From Verrucomicrobiota bacterium (GTDB taxonomy: Bacteria; Verrucomicrobiota; Verrucomicrobiia; Opitutales; Opitutaceae), in assembly GCA_023399155.1 (NCBI GenBank), contig JAEWQP010000035.1, forward strand, positions 33,322 to 97,321: DNA of 64,000 nucleotides. Reading direction: 5' to 3'. The stretch's first letter is position 1, and every line of letters begins with the position of its first letter. This document shows positions 33,332-41,146 of this stretch, one piece after another. The position numbers were made by a program, and so were the translations under genes. The notes under the pieces were generated by a model. That model did not search any database. It was not told where the DNA came from and was given only the letters and a program-made list of their open reading frames with translations.

Positions 33332-34207
33332 ATGAAGTCGCAAATCAATCCCAAGGACTTCCGGGTGCCGGCGGGCGCCAAAGTTGACCTCGCGAAATGG
33401 CCGACCGACGTGAAGCCGGTCTACCGTTCGAAGAAGCACTACAACCAATGTCTCCGGGACCAGGTCGAGGAGCTGAGCGATCAGCAACGGCTGCTTTATG
33501 CCACCGACCGCCACGCCGTGTTGTTGATTTTTCAGGCCATGGATGCGGCGGGCAAGGATGGCGCCATCCGGCACGTGATGTCCGGAGTCAACCCCCAGGG
33601 CTGCCAGGTGTTCAGCTTCAAGCATCCGACGGCCACGGAACTTGATCACGATTTTCTCTGGCGCACCACCCGAGCGCTCCCGGAACGCGGCCGTATCGGA
33701 ATCTTCAACCGATCCTATTACGAAGAGGTGCTCATCGTGCGCGTCCACCCGGAGATTCTGCGAAGCCAGGGGCTGCCCGACTCGTTGCTCGACGAGAAGG
33801 CGATCTGGCCGGAGCGGTATCGCTCCATCGTGGATCTGGAGGCGCATCTCCACCGCAATGGCACGCGAATCATCAAATTCTTCCTGCATCTCTCGAAGGA
33901 GGAGCAGCGCAAACGCTTTCTCGCGCGGATCGATGAGCCGGACAAAAACTGGAAATTCAGCTCTGCCGATCTGGCGGAGCGAAAATTCTGGCAGGACTAT
34001 CAGCACGCGTATGCAGCCTGCCTGCAGGCCACGAGCACGAAGGAGGCGCCGTGGTATGTGGTGCCCGCCGACGACAAGAAGAACGCCCGGTTGATCATCT
34101 CCGAGATCATCCTCGATGTCTTTCGCGGCCTGGACATGGCCTACCCCACGACGAGTGCCGAACGCCGCAAGGAACTGCAGCGGATCCGCCAACGACTGGA
34201 AAAGTAG
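33332..34207 (+). CDS. ppk2: Polyphosphate kinase 2 family protein (PPK2)
   Basis: The 291-residue protein has the P-loop-kinase features of PPK2: Walker A in LLIFQAMDAAGKDGAIRHVM (about residues 64-83), the lid and Walker B region in GRIGIFNRSYYEEVLIVRVHPE, and FLHLSKEEQRKRFLARID. PPK2 enzymes transfer phosphate between polyphosphate and nucleoside mono- or diphosphates; which class applies (ADP or AMP/GDP acceptor) cannot be assigned from sequence by eye. The length fits single-domain PPK2. It precedes a tiny basic protein and the N-ATPase operon on the same strand, so it may link polyphosphate to the energy genes of the island. Confidence 0.9.
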   Translation: MKSQINPKDFRVPAGAKVDLAKWPTDVKPVYRSKKHYNQCLRDQVEELSDQQRLLYATDRHAVLLIFQAMDAAGKDGAIRHVMSGVNPQGCQVFSFKHPTATELDHDFLWRTTRALPERGRIGIFNRSYYEEVLIVRVHPEILRSQGLPDSLLDEKAIWPERYRSIVDLEAHLHRNGTRIIKFFLHLSKEEQRKRFLARIDEPDKNWKFSSADLAERKFWQDYQHAYAACLQATSTKEAPWYVVPADDKKNARLIISEIILDVFRGLDMAYPTTSAERRKELQRIRQRLEK

Positions 34208-34221
34208 CGAAAACGATTCCC

Positions 34222-34410
34222 ATGACCGCTCAAAGAAAACGACCACGCCGAAAAACGTCCTCGTCCAGCAAGAAAGTCGCTGCGCAAGCCAAGGAAACCG
34301 CAGGCAATCTGACCGCCCAGCGTTTTGCCGCGACGGGCCGTACGACGCGCGTGCAGGGCCATGTTTCGGCGCGCAACAAGCGAACCCAGGCCAAGCGCGA
34401 CTCGCGCTAG
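34222..34410 (+). CDS. Small highly basic protein of unknown function
   Basis: A 62-residue product starts MTAQRKRPRRKTSSSSKK and ends SARNKRTQAKRDSR. It is Lys/Arg-rich, with a central AQRFAATGRTTRVQGHV that looks less random. It sits 14 bp after ppk2 on the same strand. Such small basic proteins often bind nucleic acid or polyphosphate; here neither is shown. It could be a chance frame, but start spacing and composition make a gene slightly more likely. Confidence 0.45.
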   Translation: MTAQRKRPRRKTSSSSKKVAAQAKETAGNLTAQRFAATGRTTRVQGHVSARNKRTQAKRDSR

Positions 34411-34596
34411 ACCCAGTCCGGTGACGTGCGCGTCGGGCGCGCGGACGCATCCAAGAAGCGGCGCGATCGTGCCACCGGCCGGGCGTTGCGATTCGGGTTG
34501 TACCCCATGGTCGCATCAGGCCTTCCTGCCTAGAATAGCCGCGGCGCAAACCGCGGACGTATATCCACAATACTTCGCGGGGAGTGTTTGAACCGC

Positions 34597-35991
34597 ATGG
34601 AAAACGACATCAAACCCTCCAACTCCGGCACAATCATCTCCGTGCGCGGCAGCGTCGTGGACATTTGCTTCGATGCACGATTGCCGCCGATCCATTCGGT
34701 GCTGCGAACGGGAGAAAAGAAGGAGATCGTCATCGAGGTGCTCGCGCAGCGCGATGCGCGGCACGTGCGCGGGATTGCTTTGACGCCGACGCAGGGCCTC
34801 GCGCGCGGCATGGCCGTGGAGGACTCCGGCGGACCGCTGAAGGCGCCGGTCGGGAAAGGAATACTCTCACGGATGTTCGATGTCTTCGGCGACGCGATTG
34901 ATCGCGCAGCGCCACTGTCGGATGTCGAATGGCGTTCGGTGCATCGCGCGCCGCCGCCGCTGGCGCGACGTTCCACGAAGTCCGAAATTTTTGAAACGGG
35001 CATCAAGGTGATCGACGTGCTCGTGCCGCTGGAGAAAGGCGGCAAGGCGGGACTGTTCGGCGGGGCGGGCGTGGGCAAGACCGTCCTGCTCACCGAAATG
35101 ATCCACAACATGATCGGGCATCAGGAGGGCGTGAGCATCTTCTGCGGCATCGGCGAACGTTGCCGCGAAGGCGAGGAGCTCTACCGCGAGATGAAGGAAG
35201 CGGGCGTGCTGCCGAACATGGTGATGCTTTTCGGGCAGATGAACGAGCCCCCCGGTGCGCGCTTTCGCGTGGGGCACGCGGCGCTGACGATGGCCGAGTA
35301 TTTCCGCGACGACGAACACCGCGATGTGTTGCTGCTCGTGGATAACATCTTCAGGTTCATCCAGGCCGGCTCGGAGGTGTCCGGCTTGATGGGCCAAATG
35401 CCGTCGCGGCTCGGCTATCAACCCACGATGGGCACCGAGTTGTCCTCGCTGGAGGAACGGATCGCCAACACCGACACGGGGGCGATCACCTCCATCCAGG
35501 CGGTGTATGTGCCGGCCGACGACTTCACCGATCCGGCGGCGGTGCACACGTTCTCGCATCTCTCCGCGTCCATCGTGCTCTCGCGCAAGCGCGCGAGCGA
35601 GGGGCTCTACCCGGCCATCGATCCGCTCCAATCCAGCTCGAAGATGGGCACGCCGGGCATCGTCGGTGAACGGCACTACCAGCTGGCGCGGGAAGTCCGG
35701 CGCACGCTCGCGCAGTATTCGGACCTCAAGGACATCATCGCCATGCTCGGCCTGGAGCAACTTTCACCGGAGGACCGCAACGTCGTCGCCCGCGCCCGCC
35801 GGCTGGAGCGTTTTCTCACCCAGCCCTTCTTCACCACCAAGCAGTTCACCGGCCTCAAAGGCAAACTGGTCAGCCTCACCGACGCCCTCGAGGGGTGTGA
35901 ACGCATCCTGCACGACGAATTCAAGGACTTCCCCGAGCGCGCGCTCTACATGATCGGGCCAATCAGCGAGGCGAAGAGAAAGGCATCATGA
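34597..35991 (+). CDS. atpD: N-type ATPase catalytic subunit beta
   Basis: The 464-residue subunit has Walker A GGAGVGKTVLL (about residues 155-165), the catalytic GIGERCREGEELYREM, Walker B LLLVDNIFRFIQAGSEVSGL and the C-terminal segment FLTQPFFTTKQFTG. Operon order (atpD first, followed by C, Q, R, B, E, F, A, G) identifies an N-type ATPase, a laterally spread class of F-ATPase, not the housekeeping enzyme. A TTG at 34588 nearer a GGGGAG could be an alternative start giving three extra codons. A TAGAAT at 34531-34536 may be a -10 box. The stop overlaps (ATGA) not atpC but an inserted reductase gene. Confidence 0.95.
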   Translation: MENDIKPSNSGTIISVRGSVVDICFDARLPPIHSVLRTGEKKEIVIEVLAQRDARHVRGIALTPTQGLARGMAVEDSGGPLKAPVGKGILSRMFDVFGDAIDRAAPLSDVEWRSVHRAPPPLARRSTKSEIFETGIKVIDVLVPLEKGGKAGLFGGAGVGKTVLLTEMIHNMIGHQEGVSIFCGIGERCREGEELYREMKEAGVLPNMVMLFGQMNEPPGARFRVGHAALTMAEYFRDDEHRDVLLLVDNIFRFIQAGSEVSGLMGQMPSRLGYQPTMGTELSSLEERIANTDTGAITSIQAVYVPADDFTDPAAVHTFSHLSASIVLSRKRASEGLYPAIDPLQSSSKMGTPGIVGERHYQLAREVRRTLAQYSDLKDIIAMLGLEQLSPEDRNVVARARRLERFLTQPFFTTKQFTGLKGKLVSLTDALEGCERILHDEFKDFPERALYMIGPISEAKRKAS

Positions 35992-37025
35992 AACAAACGC
36001 ACACAACAAACCGCCGCCTTGTTCTAGTCGAACGGCCCAAAGGCGCGCCAACAGAAAGCACGTTGCGGCTCGAAACGACAGACGTTCCTACGCCCCGGGA
36101 GGGTGAGATGTTGCTTCGCACCGAATTTCTCTCCCTCGATCCCTACATGCGTGGGCGGATGAGCGATGCCCCCTCGTATGCGCCGCCGGTCGCGCTTGGC
36201 GAAGTGATGGTCGGGGGGACCGTGGCGCGGGTGGAGCTTTCGCGGCTCGATGGCTTCAAGAAGGGTGAATGGGTCCTCTGTGCCAACGGATGGCAGGACT
36301 ACGCGGTGTCGGACGGCAAAGGTGTTACTTCCCTCGGCAGCGATCCCGAGCATCCGTCCTGGGCCCTGGGTGTCACCGGCATGCCGGGATTCACCGCATG
36401 GGCCGGCCTCACGAGGATCGGTGCGCCGAATGCGGGCGAAACCCTGGTGGTCGCGGCGGCCACCGGACCTGTGGGAGCCACCGTCGGCCAGATCGGAAAG
36501 ATTCTCGGCTGCAGGGTAATCGGCATCGCAGGCGGCGCCGAGAAATGTGAATACGCGGTCGGGACACTTGGCCTGAATGCCTGCATCGATCACAAGTCTG
36601 CCGACTTCAGCAACGAGTTGGTCGCTGCAACTCCCGGAGGAATCGACGTCTATTTCGAGAATGTCGGGGGCAAGGTCTTCGATGCCGTCCTTCCTCGACT
36701 GAATACCGGGGCGCGGGTGCCGGTGTGCGGCCTGGTCTCGCAATACAACGCCACCAGCCTCCCCGAGGGTCCCGATCGCATGAGCTACCTGATGGGGCAG
36801 ATTCTTCGAAAGCGCATCACGATGCGCGGCTTCATCATCTTCGAGGACTTCGGGCCCCTCTATCCCGAGTTCGCGGCCGAAATGCGCGAGTGGCTCAAGG
36901 CAGGGAAGATTCACTATCGCGAGGACATCATCGATGGACTGGAGAAGGCACCAGCGGCTTTCATTGGTATGCTCGATGGCGACAATTTTGGCAAATGCGT
37001 GATCCGCGTGGGTCCTGCACAATAA
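35988..37025 (+). CDS. NADP-dependent medium-chain oxidoreductase (CurA/leukotriene B4 dehydrogenase-like), inserted in N-ATPase operon
   Basis: This 345-residue protein belongs to the zinc-free medium-chain reductases that reduce the C=C bond of alpha,beta-unsaturated carbonyls. Visible parts are LRTEFLSLDPYMRGRMSD near the N-terminus, GMPGFTAWAGLTRIGAPNAG, the nucleotide-binding VVAAATGPVGATVGQIGK (about residues 155-172), and DVYFENVGGKVFDAVLP. Such enzymes detoxify lipid-peroxidation aldehydes and quinones. Its ATG overlaps the atpD stop and a DJ-1/PfpI gene follows after 17 bp, so both are embedded in the ATPase operon between atpD and atpC, where they do not belong in the canonical order. 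Confidence 0.9.
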   Translation: MKQTHTTNRRLVLVERPKGAPTESTLRLETTDVPTPREGEMLLRTEFLSLDPYMRGRMSDAPSYAPPVALGEVMVGGTVARVELSRLDGFKKGEWVLCANGWQDYAVSDGKGVTSLGSDPEHPSWALGVTGMPGFTAWAGLTRIGAPNAGETLVVAAATGPVGATVGQIGKILGCRVIGIAGGAEKCEYAVGTLGLNACIDHKSADFSNELVAATPGGIDVYFENVGGKVFDAVLPRLNTGARVPVCGLVSQYNATSLPEGPDRMSYLMGQILRKRITMRGFIIFEDFGPLYPEFAAEMREWLKAGKIHYREDIIDGLEKAPAAFIGMLDGDNFGKCVIRVGPAQ

Positions 37026-37042
37026 TCAACTCCACTAAGCCT

Positions 37043-37723
37043 ATGCATGTTCTCATAATTCTGACCTCCCACGACAAGCTGGGGGACACCGGCAAGAAAA
37101 CCGGCTTCTGGCTGGAGGAATTCGCGGCTCCCTACTACGTTCTGCTTGATGCCGGAGCGGAGATCACCCTGGCATCCCCTGCGGGTGGCCAGCCACCGCT
37201 CGATCCGCAAAGCGACGTTCCTGAGGCCTCCACAGAGGCGACCGCGCGCTTCAAAACGGACGATGCCGCACAACGGGCGCTCGCTGGCACCACCAAGTTG
37301 ACCGAGATCGATGCCGACAAGTTCGACGCCGTCTTTTTCCCCGGTGGACACGGCCCGCTCTGGGATCTCGCGGAAAACGCACACAACCAGCGCATCATCG
37401 AAACGTTCATCGCGGCGGATCGCCCGCTCGCCGCGGTGTGCCACGCTCCCGCGATCTTCAAACATACGAAAGGCGCAGACGGAAAGCCCCTCGTCTCCGG
37501 TCGCCGCGTGACCGGCTTTACGAATACAGAGGAAGAGGGGGTCGGTCTCACGAACGTCGTCCCGTTTCGCGTCGAGGACATGCTCAAAGCCAACGGTGGT
37601 CTCTATGAAAAGGGACCGGACTGGGGCTCCTACGTGGTCGTCGATGGCAAGCTCATCACCGGCCAAAACCCCGCTTCCTCGGAAGCTGCCGCAAAGGAAC
37701 TGCTCAAGCTCCTCAAACGCTAG
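37043..37723 (+). CDS. DJ-1/PfpI-family type 1 glutamine amidotransferase-like protein
   Basis: The 226-residue protein has the DJ-1/PfpI fold: MHVLIILTSHDKLGDTGKKTG at the start, FDAVFFPGGHGPLWDL, the nucleophile elbow AAVCHAPAIF with the conserved Cys (about residue 135), and GRRVTGFTNTEEEGVGL. The last segment is characteristic of the HchA/glyoxalase-III-like branch, which handles methylglyoxal and other reactive carbonyls or acts as a deglycase. With the neighbouring CurA-like reductase it makes a carbonyl-defence pair. It ends 74 bp before atpC and so interrupts the ATPase operon. Confidence 0.9.
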   Translation: MHVLIILTSHDKLGDTGKKTGFWLEEFAAPYYVLLDAGAEITLASPAGGQPPLDPQSDVPEASTEATARFKTDDAAQRALAGTTKLTEIDADKFDAVFFPGGHGPLWDLAENAHNQRIIETFIAADRPLAAVCHAPAIFKHTKGADGKPLVSGRRVTGFTNTEEEGVGLTNVVPFRVEDMLKANGGLYEKGPDWGSYVVVDGKLITGQNPASSEAAAKELLKLLKR

Positions 37724-37797
37724 AGCTTCAATCCCAGCCAACCGCATCACGTCAACAGGATGAGACCGACCCATTAGCCAGCGCAGCAAAAGGCGTC

Positions 37798-38187
37798 ATG
37801 AATCTCAAAGTACTCCTGCCTTTCCAGATCTTCGCCGAGAAGACCGGCGTCACGCGCATCGTGGTCGAGACTTTGGACGGCTCGCTCGGACTCCTGCCGC
37901 AACGGCTCGATTGCGTGGCCGCGCTCACACTGGGGATTCTCATCTACGAATCCGATGCGGAGGGCGAGGTGTTCGTGGCCGTGGACGAAGGGGTGTTGGT
38001 CAAGACCGGTCCGGACGTGCTGGTGTCGGTGCGGCGGGCCATCGGCGGGGCGGATCTCGCTCAATTGCGCGAGGCGGTGGACAAGGAATTTCTGACTCTG
38101 GACGAACACGAGCAGAGCACGCGCACAGTCATGGCGAAACTGGAAACCGGATTTCTGCGTCGCTTCGCGACCTTTCGAAATGAGTGA
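37798..38187 (+). CDS. atpC: N-type ATPase subunit epsilon
   Basis: The 129-residue protein starts MNLKVLLPFQIFAEKTGVTRI and has the beta-sandwich pattern LLPQRLDCVAALTLGILIY, then a helical C-terminal tail. This is the central-stalk epsilon subunit in the N-ATPase form. In canonical N-ATPase operons it directly follows atpD; here two genes intervene. Its stop overlaps the atpQ start by 8 bases. Confidence 0.85.
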   Translation: MNLKVLLPFQIFAEKTGVTRIVVETLDGSLGLLPQRLDCVAALTLGILIYESDAEGEVFVAVDEGVLVKTGPDVLVSVRRAIGGADLAQLREAVDKEFLTLDEHEQSTRTVMAKLETGFLRRFATFRNE

Positions 38188-38515
38188 CGTGCCCAGGAGA
38201 CCCTCGAAGAACGAGCCGACCTTCGCCGGACAGGTCGGCGCGAAGGCGACGCGCAAGCTCAAGGCGCGGCGCAACTCCACGCATGGCGTCTGGTTCGGTC
38301 TCGGCATGATGGGGCTGATCGGCTGGTCGGTGGTGATTCCGACGCTGCTCGGCGCGGCGCTGGGAATCTGGTTGGACAAAAACGATCCGGGCGGCCGCTC
38401 CTGGACGCTGGCGCTCCTGGTCGCGGGTCTGACCATCGGCTGCCTGAACGCGTGGTTCTGGGTATCCAAGGAAGACAAAGCCATGCGGGACGAACCGGAG
38501 GACGACGATGCATGA
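38180..38515 (+). CDS. atpQ: N-type ATPase AtpQ (AtpI/AtpZ-like membrane protein)
   Basis: The 111-residue protein has a basic N-terminal tail (KATRKLKARRN) and two membrane helices: GVWFGLGMMGLIGWSVVIPT with LLGAALGIWLDK, and LALLVAGLTIGCLNAWFWV. Gly-rich helix one and the GIWLDK turn are typical of AtpI/AtpZ proteins. AtpQ is one of the two small membrane proteins peculiar to N-ATPase operons and may assist c-ring assembly or Mg/Ca transport. It overlaps atpC and atpR by 8 bases at each end. Confidence 0.8.
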   Translation: MSDVPRRPSKNEPTFAGQVGAKATRKLKARRNSTHGVWFGLGMMGLIGWSVVIPTLLGAALGIWLDKNDPGGRSWTLALLVAGLTIGCLNAWFWVSKEDKAMRDEPEDDDA

Positions 38516-38822
38516 CCCGCTGATGCTGGTCGTGGCGGGCGCAGTGGGTCTTGTGCTCGGCGCCGTCTTTTTCGGCGGCCTGTGGTGGACGGTGCGCAAG
38601 GGCGTTTCGTCACCGCGACCGGCGCTCTGGTTTGTCGGCAGCATGCTGCTGCGAACGGGTATTGTCGTCGCGGGATTCTTTCTTGTCGGCGGAGGCGAAT
38701 GGCAGCGGCTGCTTGGGTGTCTGCTGGGATTCGTCATCGCCCGTTTTCTCGTCATGCGACTCACCCGCGCGCCCGCCGCCCTCCCCTGCTCCCACACCAC
38801 GGAGGCCCGCCATGCGCCTTAG
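38508..38822 (+). CDS. atpR: N-type ATPase AtpR, small membrane protein
   Basis: The 104-residue protein has three hydrophobic helices: LMLVVAGAVGLVLGAVFFGG, ALWFVGSMLLRTGIVVAGFF, and QRLLGCLLGFVIARFLVM, with the conserved basic RTG and IARFLVMR. This is the AtpR pattern; the arginines have been proposed to contact the c-subunit carboxylate during assembly. It overlaps atpQ by 8 bases and atpB by 11 bases. It occurs only in N-ATPase operons and so supports the classification. Confidence 0.8.
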   Translation: MHDPLMLVVAGAVGLVLGAVFFGGLWWTVRKGVSSPRPALWFVGSMLLRTGIVVAGFFLVGGGEWQRLLGCLLGFVIARFLVMRLTRAPAALPCSHTTEARHAP

Positions 38823-39513
38823 TCCCGACGAGATCATCTTCTGGCAATCCGGGTTCTTCAAACTCAACGCCACGATCGTATTCACCTGGGCACTGATGCT
38901 CGTGCTGGCCGTCGGCGCGACACTCATCACGCGCAAGCTCACGACCGATCACCGCCGCTCCCGCTGGCAGAACTTTCTGGAAATCGTCGTCACCCTGATC
39001 GCGAAACAAATCGAGGATGTAGGCCTGCCCCATCCGCAGAAGTATATCGGTTTTCTGGGCACACTCTTGCTTTTCGTCGCCGCAGCCAGCCTGTGCACGG
39101 TCATCCCCGGCTTCGAACCCCCGACCGGTTCGCTCTCCACCACGGTGGCGCTGGCGTTGTGCGTGATGGTGGCCGTGCCGCTGTTCGGCATCTCCGAGCA
39201 GGGCGTGGGCAACTACCTCAAGTCGTACGTGCAGCCCACGTTCATCATGCTTCCGTTCAATGTCATCAGCGAGATCTCCCGCACGCTGGCCCTGGCCGTC
39301 CGCCTCTTCGGCAACATGATGAGCGGCGCGATGATCATCGGTATCCTGCTGACCATCACGCCTTTCCTTTTTCCGATCGTCATGACCGCGCTCGGTCTGC
39401 TCACCGGCATGGTGCAGGCCTATATCTTCTTCATCCTCGCCACGGTTTACATCGCGGCCGCCGCACGCACGCGCGAGCCGAAGTCCGACTCCGAGCCGGT
39501 GCCCGCCCCTTGA
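38812..39513 (+). CDS. atpB: N-type ATPase subunit a
   Basis: The 233-residue membrane protein has about five to six helices and the stator arginine in ISRTLALAVRLFGNMMSG (about residues 165-182), the Arg that faces the c-ring carboxylate. The ATG at 38812 follows a GGAGG-like sequence (ACGGAGGCC) inside the end of atpR and is preceded by non-conserved frame, which decides the start. It forms the ion half-channels with the c ring. atpE follows after 30 bp. Confidence 0.9.
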   Translation: MRLSPDEIIFWQSGFFKLNATIVFTWALMLVLAVGATLITRKLTTDHRRSRWQNFLEIVVTLIAKQIEDVGLPHPQKYIGFLGTLLLFVAAASLCTVIPGFEPPTGSLSTTVALALCVMVAVPLFGISEQGVGNYLKSYVQPTFIMLPFNVISEISRTLALAVRLFGNMMSGAMIIGILLTITPFLFPIVMTALGLLTGMVQAYIFFILATVYIAAAARTREPKSDSEPVPAP

Positions 39514-39543
39514 ATCAACAACGAACCAACCCAGGCACACATC

Positions 39544-39834
39544 ATGGATAACATGGCAATCATCGCGCTGGCCTCAATCGTCACCGCCGGCTTCACCACC
39601 GGCATCGGCTGCATCGGGCCGGCACTGGGCGAAGGCAGGGCCGTCTCGAGCGCGTTGAGTTCACTGGCGCAACAACCGGACGCCTCCGCCACCATCACCC
39701 GCACGCTTTTCGTCGGTCTGGCGATGATCGAATCCACCGCGATCTACTGTTTCGTGGTGTCGATGATTCTGATCTTCGCCAACCCGTTTTGGAACCACAT
39801 CATCGCCGGGGCGACGGAAGCGGTGGGGAAATAG
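39544..39834 (+). CDS. atpE: N-type ATPase subunit c
   Basis: The 96-residue hairpin protein has two membrane helices, a polar loop AQQPDAS and the ion-binding carboxylate Glu63 in MIESTAIYCF. Helix one has a second carboxylate, Glu30, in PALGEGRAV, at the position where sodium-type c subunits carry Gln. Double-carboxylate c subunits are a recorded trait of N-ATPases. The Glu-Ser-Thr triplet is shared with sodium rotors, so proton or sodium specificity cannot be decided from the sequence alone. Confidence 0.9.
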   Translation: MDNMAIIALASIVTAGFTTGIGCIGPALGEGRAVSSALSSLAQQPDASATITRTLFVGLAMIESTAIYCFVVSMILIFANPFWNHIIAGATEAVGK

Positions 39835-39837
39835 CCC

Positions 39838-40614
39838 ATGCTCATCGACTGGTTCACCGTCGGCGCGCAGGCGCTGAACTTCCTCATCCTCGTGTGGTTG
39901 ATGAAGCGCTTTCTCTACAAGCCCATCCTCAACGCCATCGACGCGCGCGAGAAGCGGATCGCCAAGGAACTCGCAGACGCCGACGCCACCCAGGCCGAAG
40001 CCGGCAGAGAGCGCGACGAGTTCCAGCGGAAGAACGCAGAGTTCAACGAGCAACGCGCCGCACTCTTGAGCAAGGCGACCGACGAAGCGAAAGCCGAACG
40101 CGAACGACTCCTCGACGAAGCCCGCAAGGCCGCCGATGCCTTGAGCGCCAAACGGCAGGAATCGCTGGCCAACGACGCGCGCAACCTGAATCGAGCCATC
40201 ACCCGGCGGACGCAGGACGAAGTGTTCGCCATCGCGCGCAAGGCGCTCACCGATCTTGCCACGACGAGTCTGGAGGAGCGGATGGGCGAGGTATTCACAC
40301 GCCGCTTACGCGGGCTGAACGGCGAGGCGAAGCACATTCTCGCCGAGGCCCTCAGGACGGCGGCTGAACCCGTGCTCGTACGCAGCGCTTTCGATCTGCC
40401 GGCCGACCAACGAGCGGCGGTCCAGAACGCGCTCAACGAAACTTTCGCCGCTGACATTCACCTTCGATTCGAGACCGCGCCCGATTTGGTCAGCGGGATC
40501 GAACTCTCTTCGAATGGCCAGAAAGTGGCGTGGAGCATCGGCGATTATATCACTTCGCTGAATAGAAGCATCAGCGAGCTTATGGAGTCACAAAAACAAA
40601 CAGCATCGTTATGA
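39838..40614 (+). CDS. atpF: N-type ATPase subunit b with extended C-terminus
   Basis: The 258-residue protein has one N-terminal membrane helix (ALNFLILVWLMKRFLYKPIL), a long charged coiled coil rich in Ala/Glu/Arg (about residues 40-140), and a further roughly 110-residue part ending ADIHLRFETAPDLVSGIELSS and WSIGDYITSL. Ordinary b subunits are about 160 residues; the extra part resembles the delta subunit C-terminus, which explains why N-ATPase operons lack a separate atpH. Its TGA overlaps the ATG of an inserted cupin gene. Confidence 0.85.
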   Translation: MLIDWFTVGAQALNFLILVWLMKRFLYKPILNAIDAREKRIAKELADADATQAEAGRERDEFQRKNAEFNEQRAALLSKATDEAKAERERLLDEARKAADALSAKRQESLANDARNLNRAITRRTQDEVFAIARKALTDLATTSLEERMGEVFTRRLRGLNGEAKHILAEALRTAAEPVLVRSAFDLPADQRAAVQNALNETFAADIHLRFETAPDLVSGIELSSNGQKVAWSIGDYITSLNRSISELMESQKQTASL

Positions 40615-40988
40615 AAACAAAACTAACCAGTATGCCCATTGTCATGGAGGGACCTGATGCCGTCATGCGACGCCAATCCAGCCTCGGAGACATGGACGTT
40701 ACCTACCTCCAACTCCCCAAGGGCACAGATTTTGGCCCGCTACTCAAAGGGCTTTCGAATGATAAGTGCCACTGTCCCCATTGGGGATACATCATTCAAG
40801 GTGTCTTCAGGATCACCTATGACAATGGAACAGAAGACCGGCTTGAGAAAGAAGATGGTTTCTACCTTCCGGCCGGACACACAGCCATCGTGGAAGAGGA
40901 CATGAAATGCATCATGTTTAGTCCCGATAAATTGCACGGTGAAGTCTTGGACCATGCCATGAGCAACATGGCAAAGATGAGCAAATAG
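40611..40988 (+). CDS. Low-GC cupin-like protein inserted in N-ATPase operon
   Basis: The 125-residue protein has a single cupin-like beta-barrel region: HCPHWGYIIQGVFRITYDNG, then EDGFYLPAGHTAIVEEDMKC. Metal-ligand histidines are only partly kept. Counted by hand, the gene is about 49 percent GC, far below the roughly 60-66 percent of its neighbours, and codon use is visibly AT-richer. Its start overlaps the atpF stop (ATGA) and a 158-bp spacer without genes follows before atpA, whereas the other ATPase genes are tightly packed. This marks a later insertion. Function is unknown; small cupins often sense or bind ligands or metals. Confidence 0.75.
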   Translation: MKTKLTSMPIVMEGPDAVMRRQSSLGDMDVTYLQLPKGTDFGPLLKGLSNDKCHCPHWGYIIQGVFRITYDNGTEDRLEKEDGFYLPAGHTAIVEEDMKCIMFSPDKLHGEVLDHAMSNMAKMSK

Positions 40989-41146
40989 CGGGTCCAACCC
41001 AGAGGTTCAAACGACCCCGGTCAGGCGCTCTGCGACTGACCTCAGCGCTTGGCCTTCTCGTTCTTAGCAGGAAGAGCAGGGCCTGAAAGCTGGGGTCAAG
41101 CCAGCATCCTGGGCCTCGGAACAAAACGCCCATTGCCGAAGATAGA

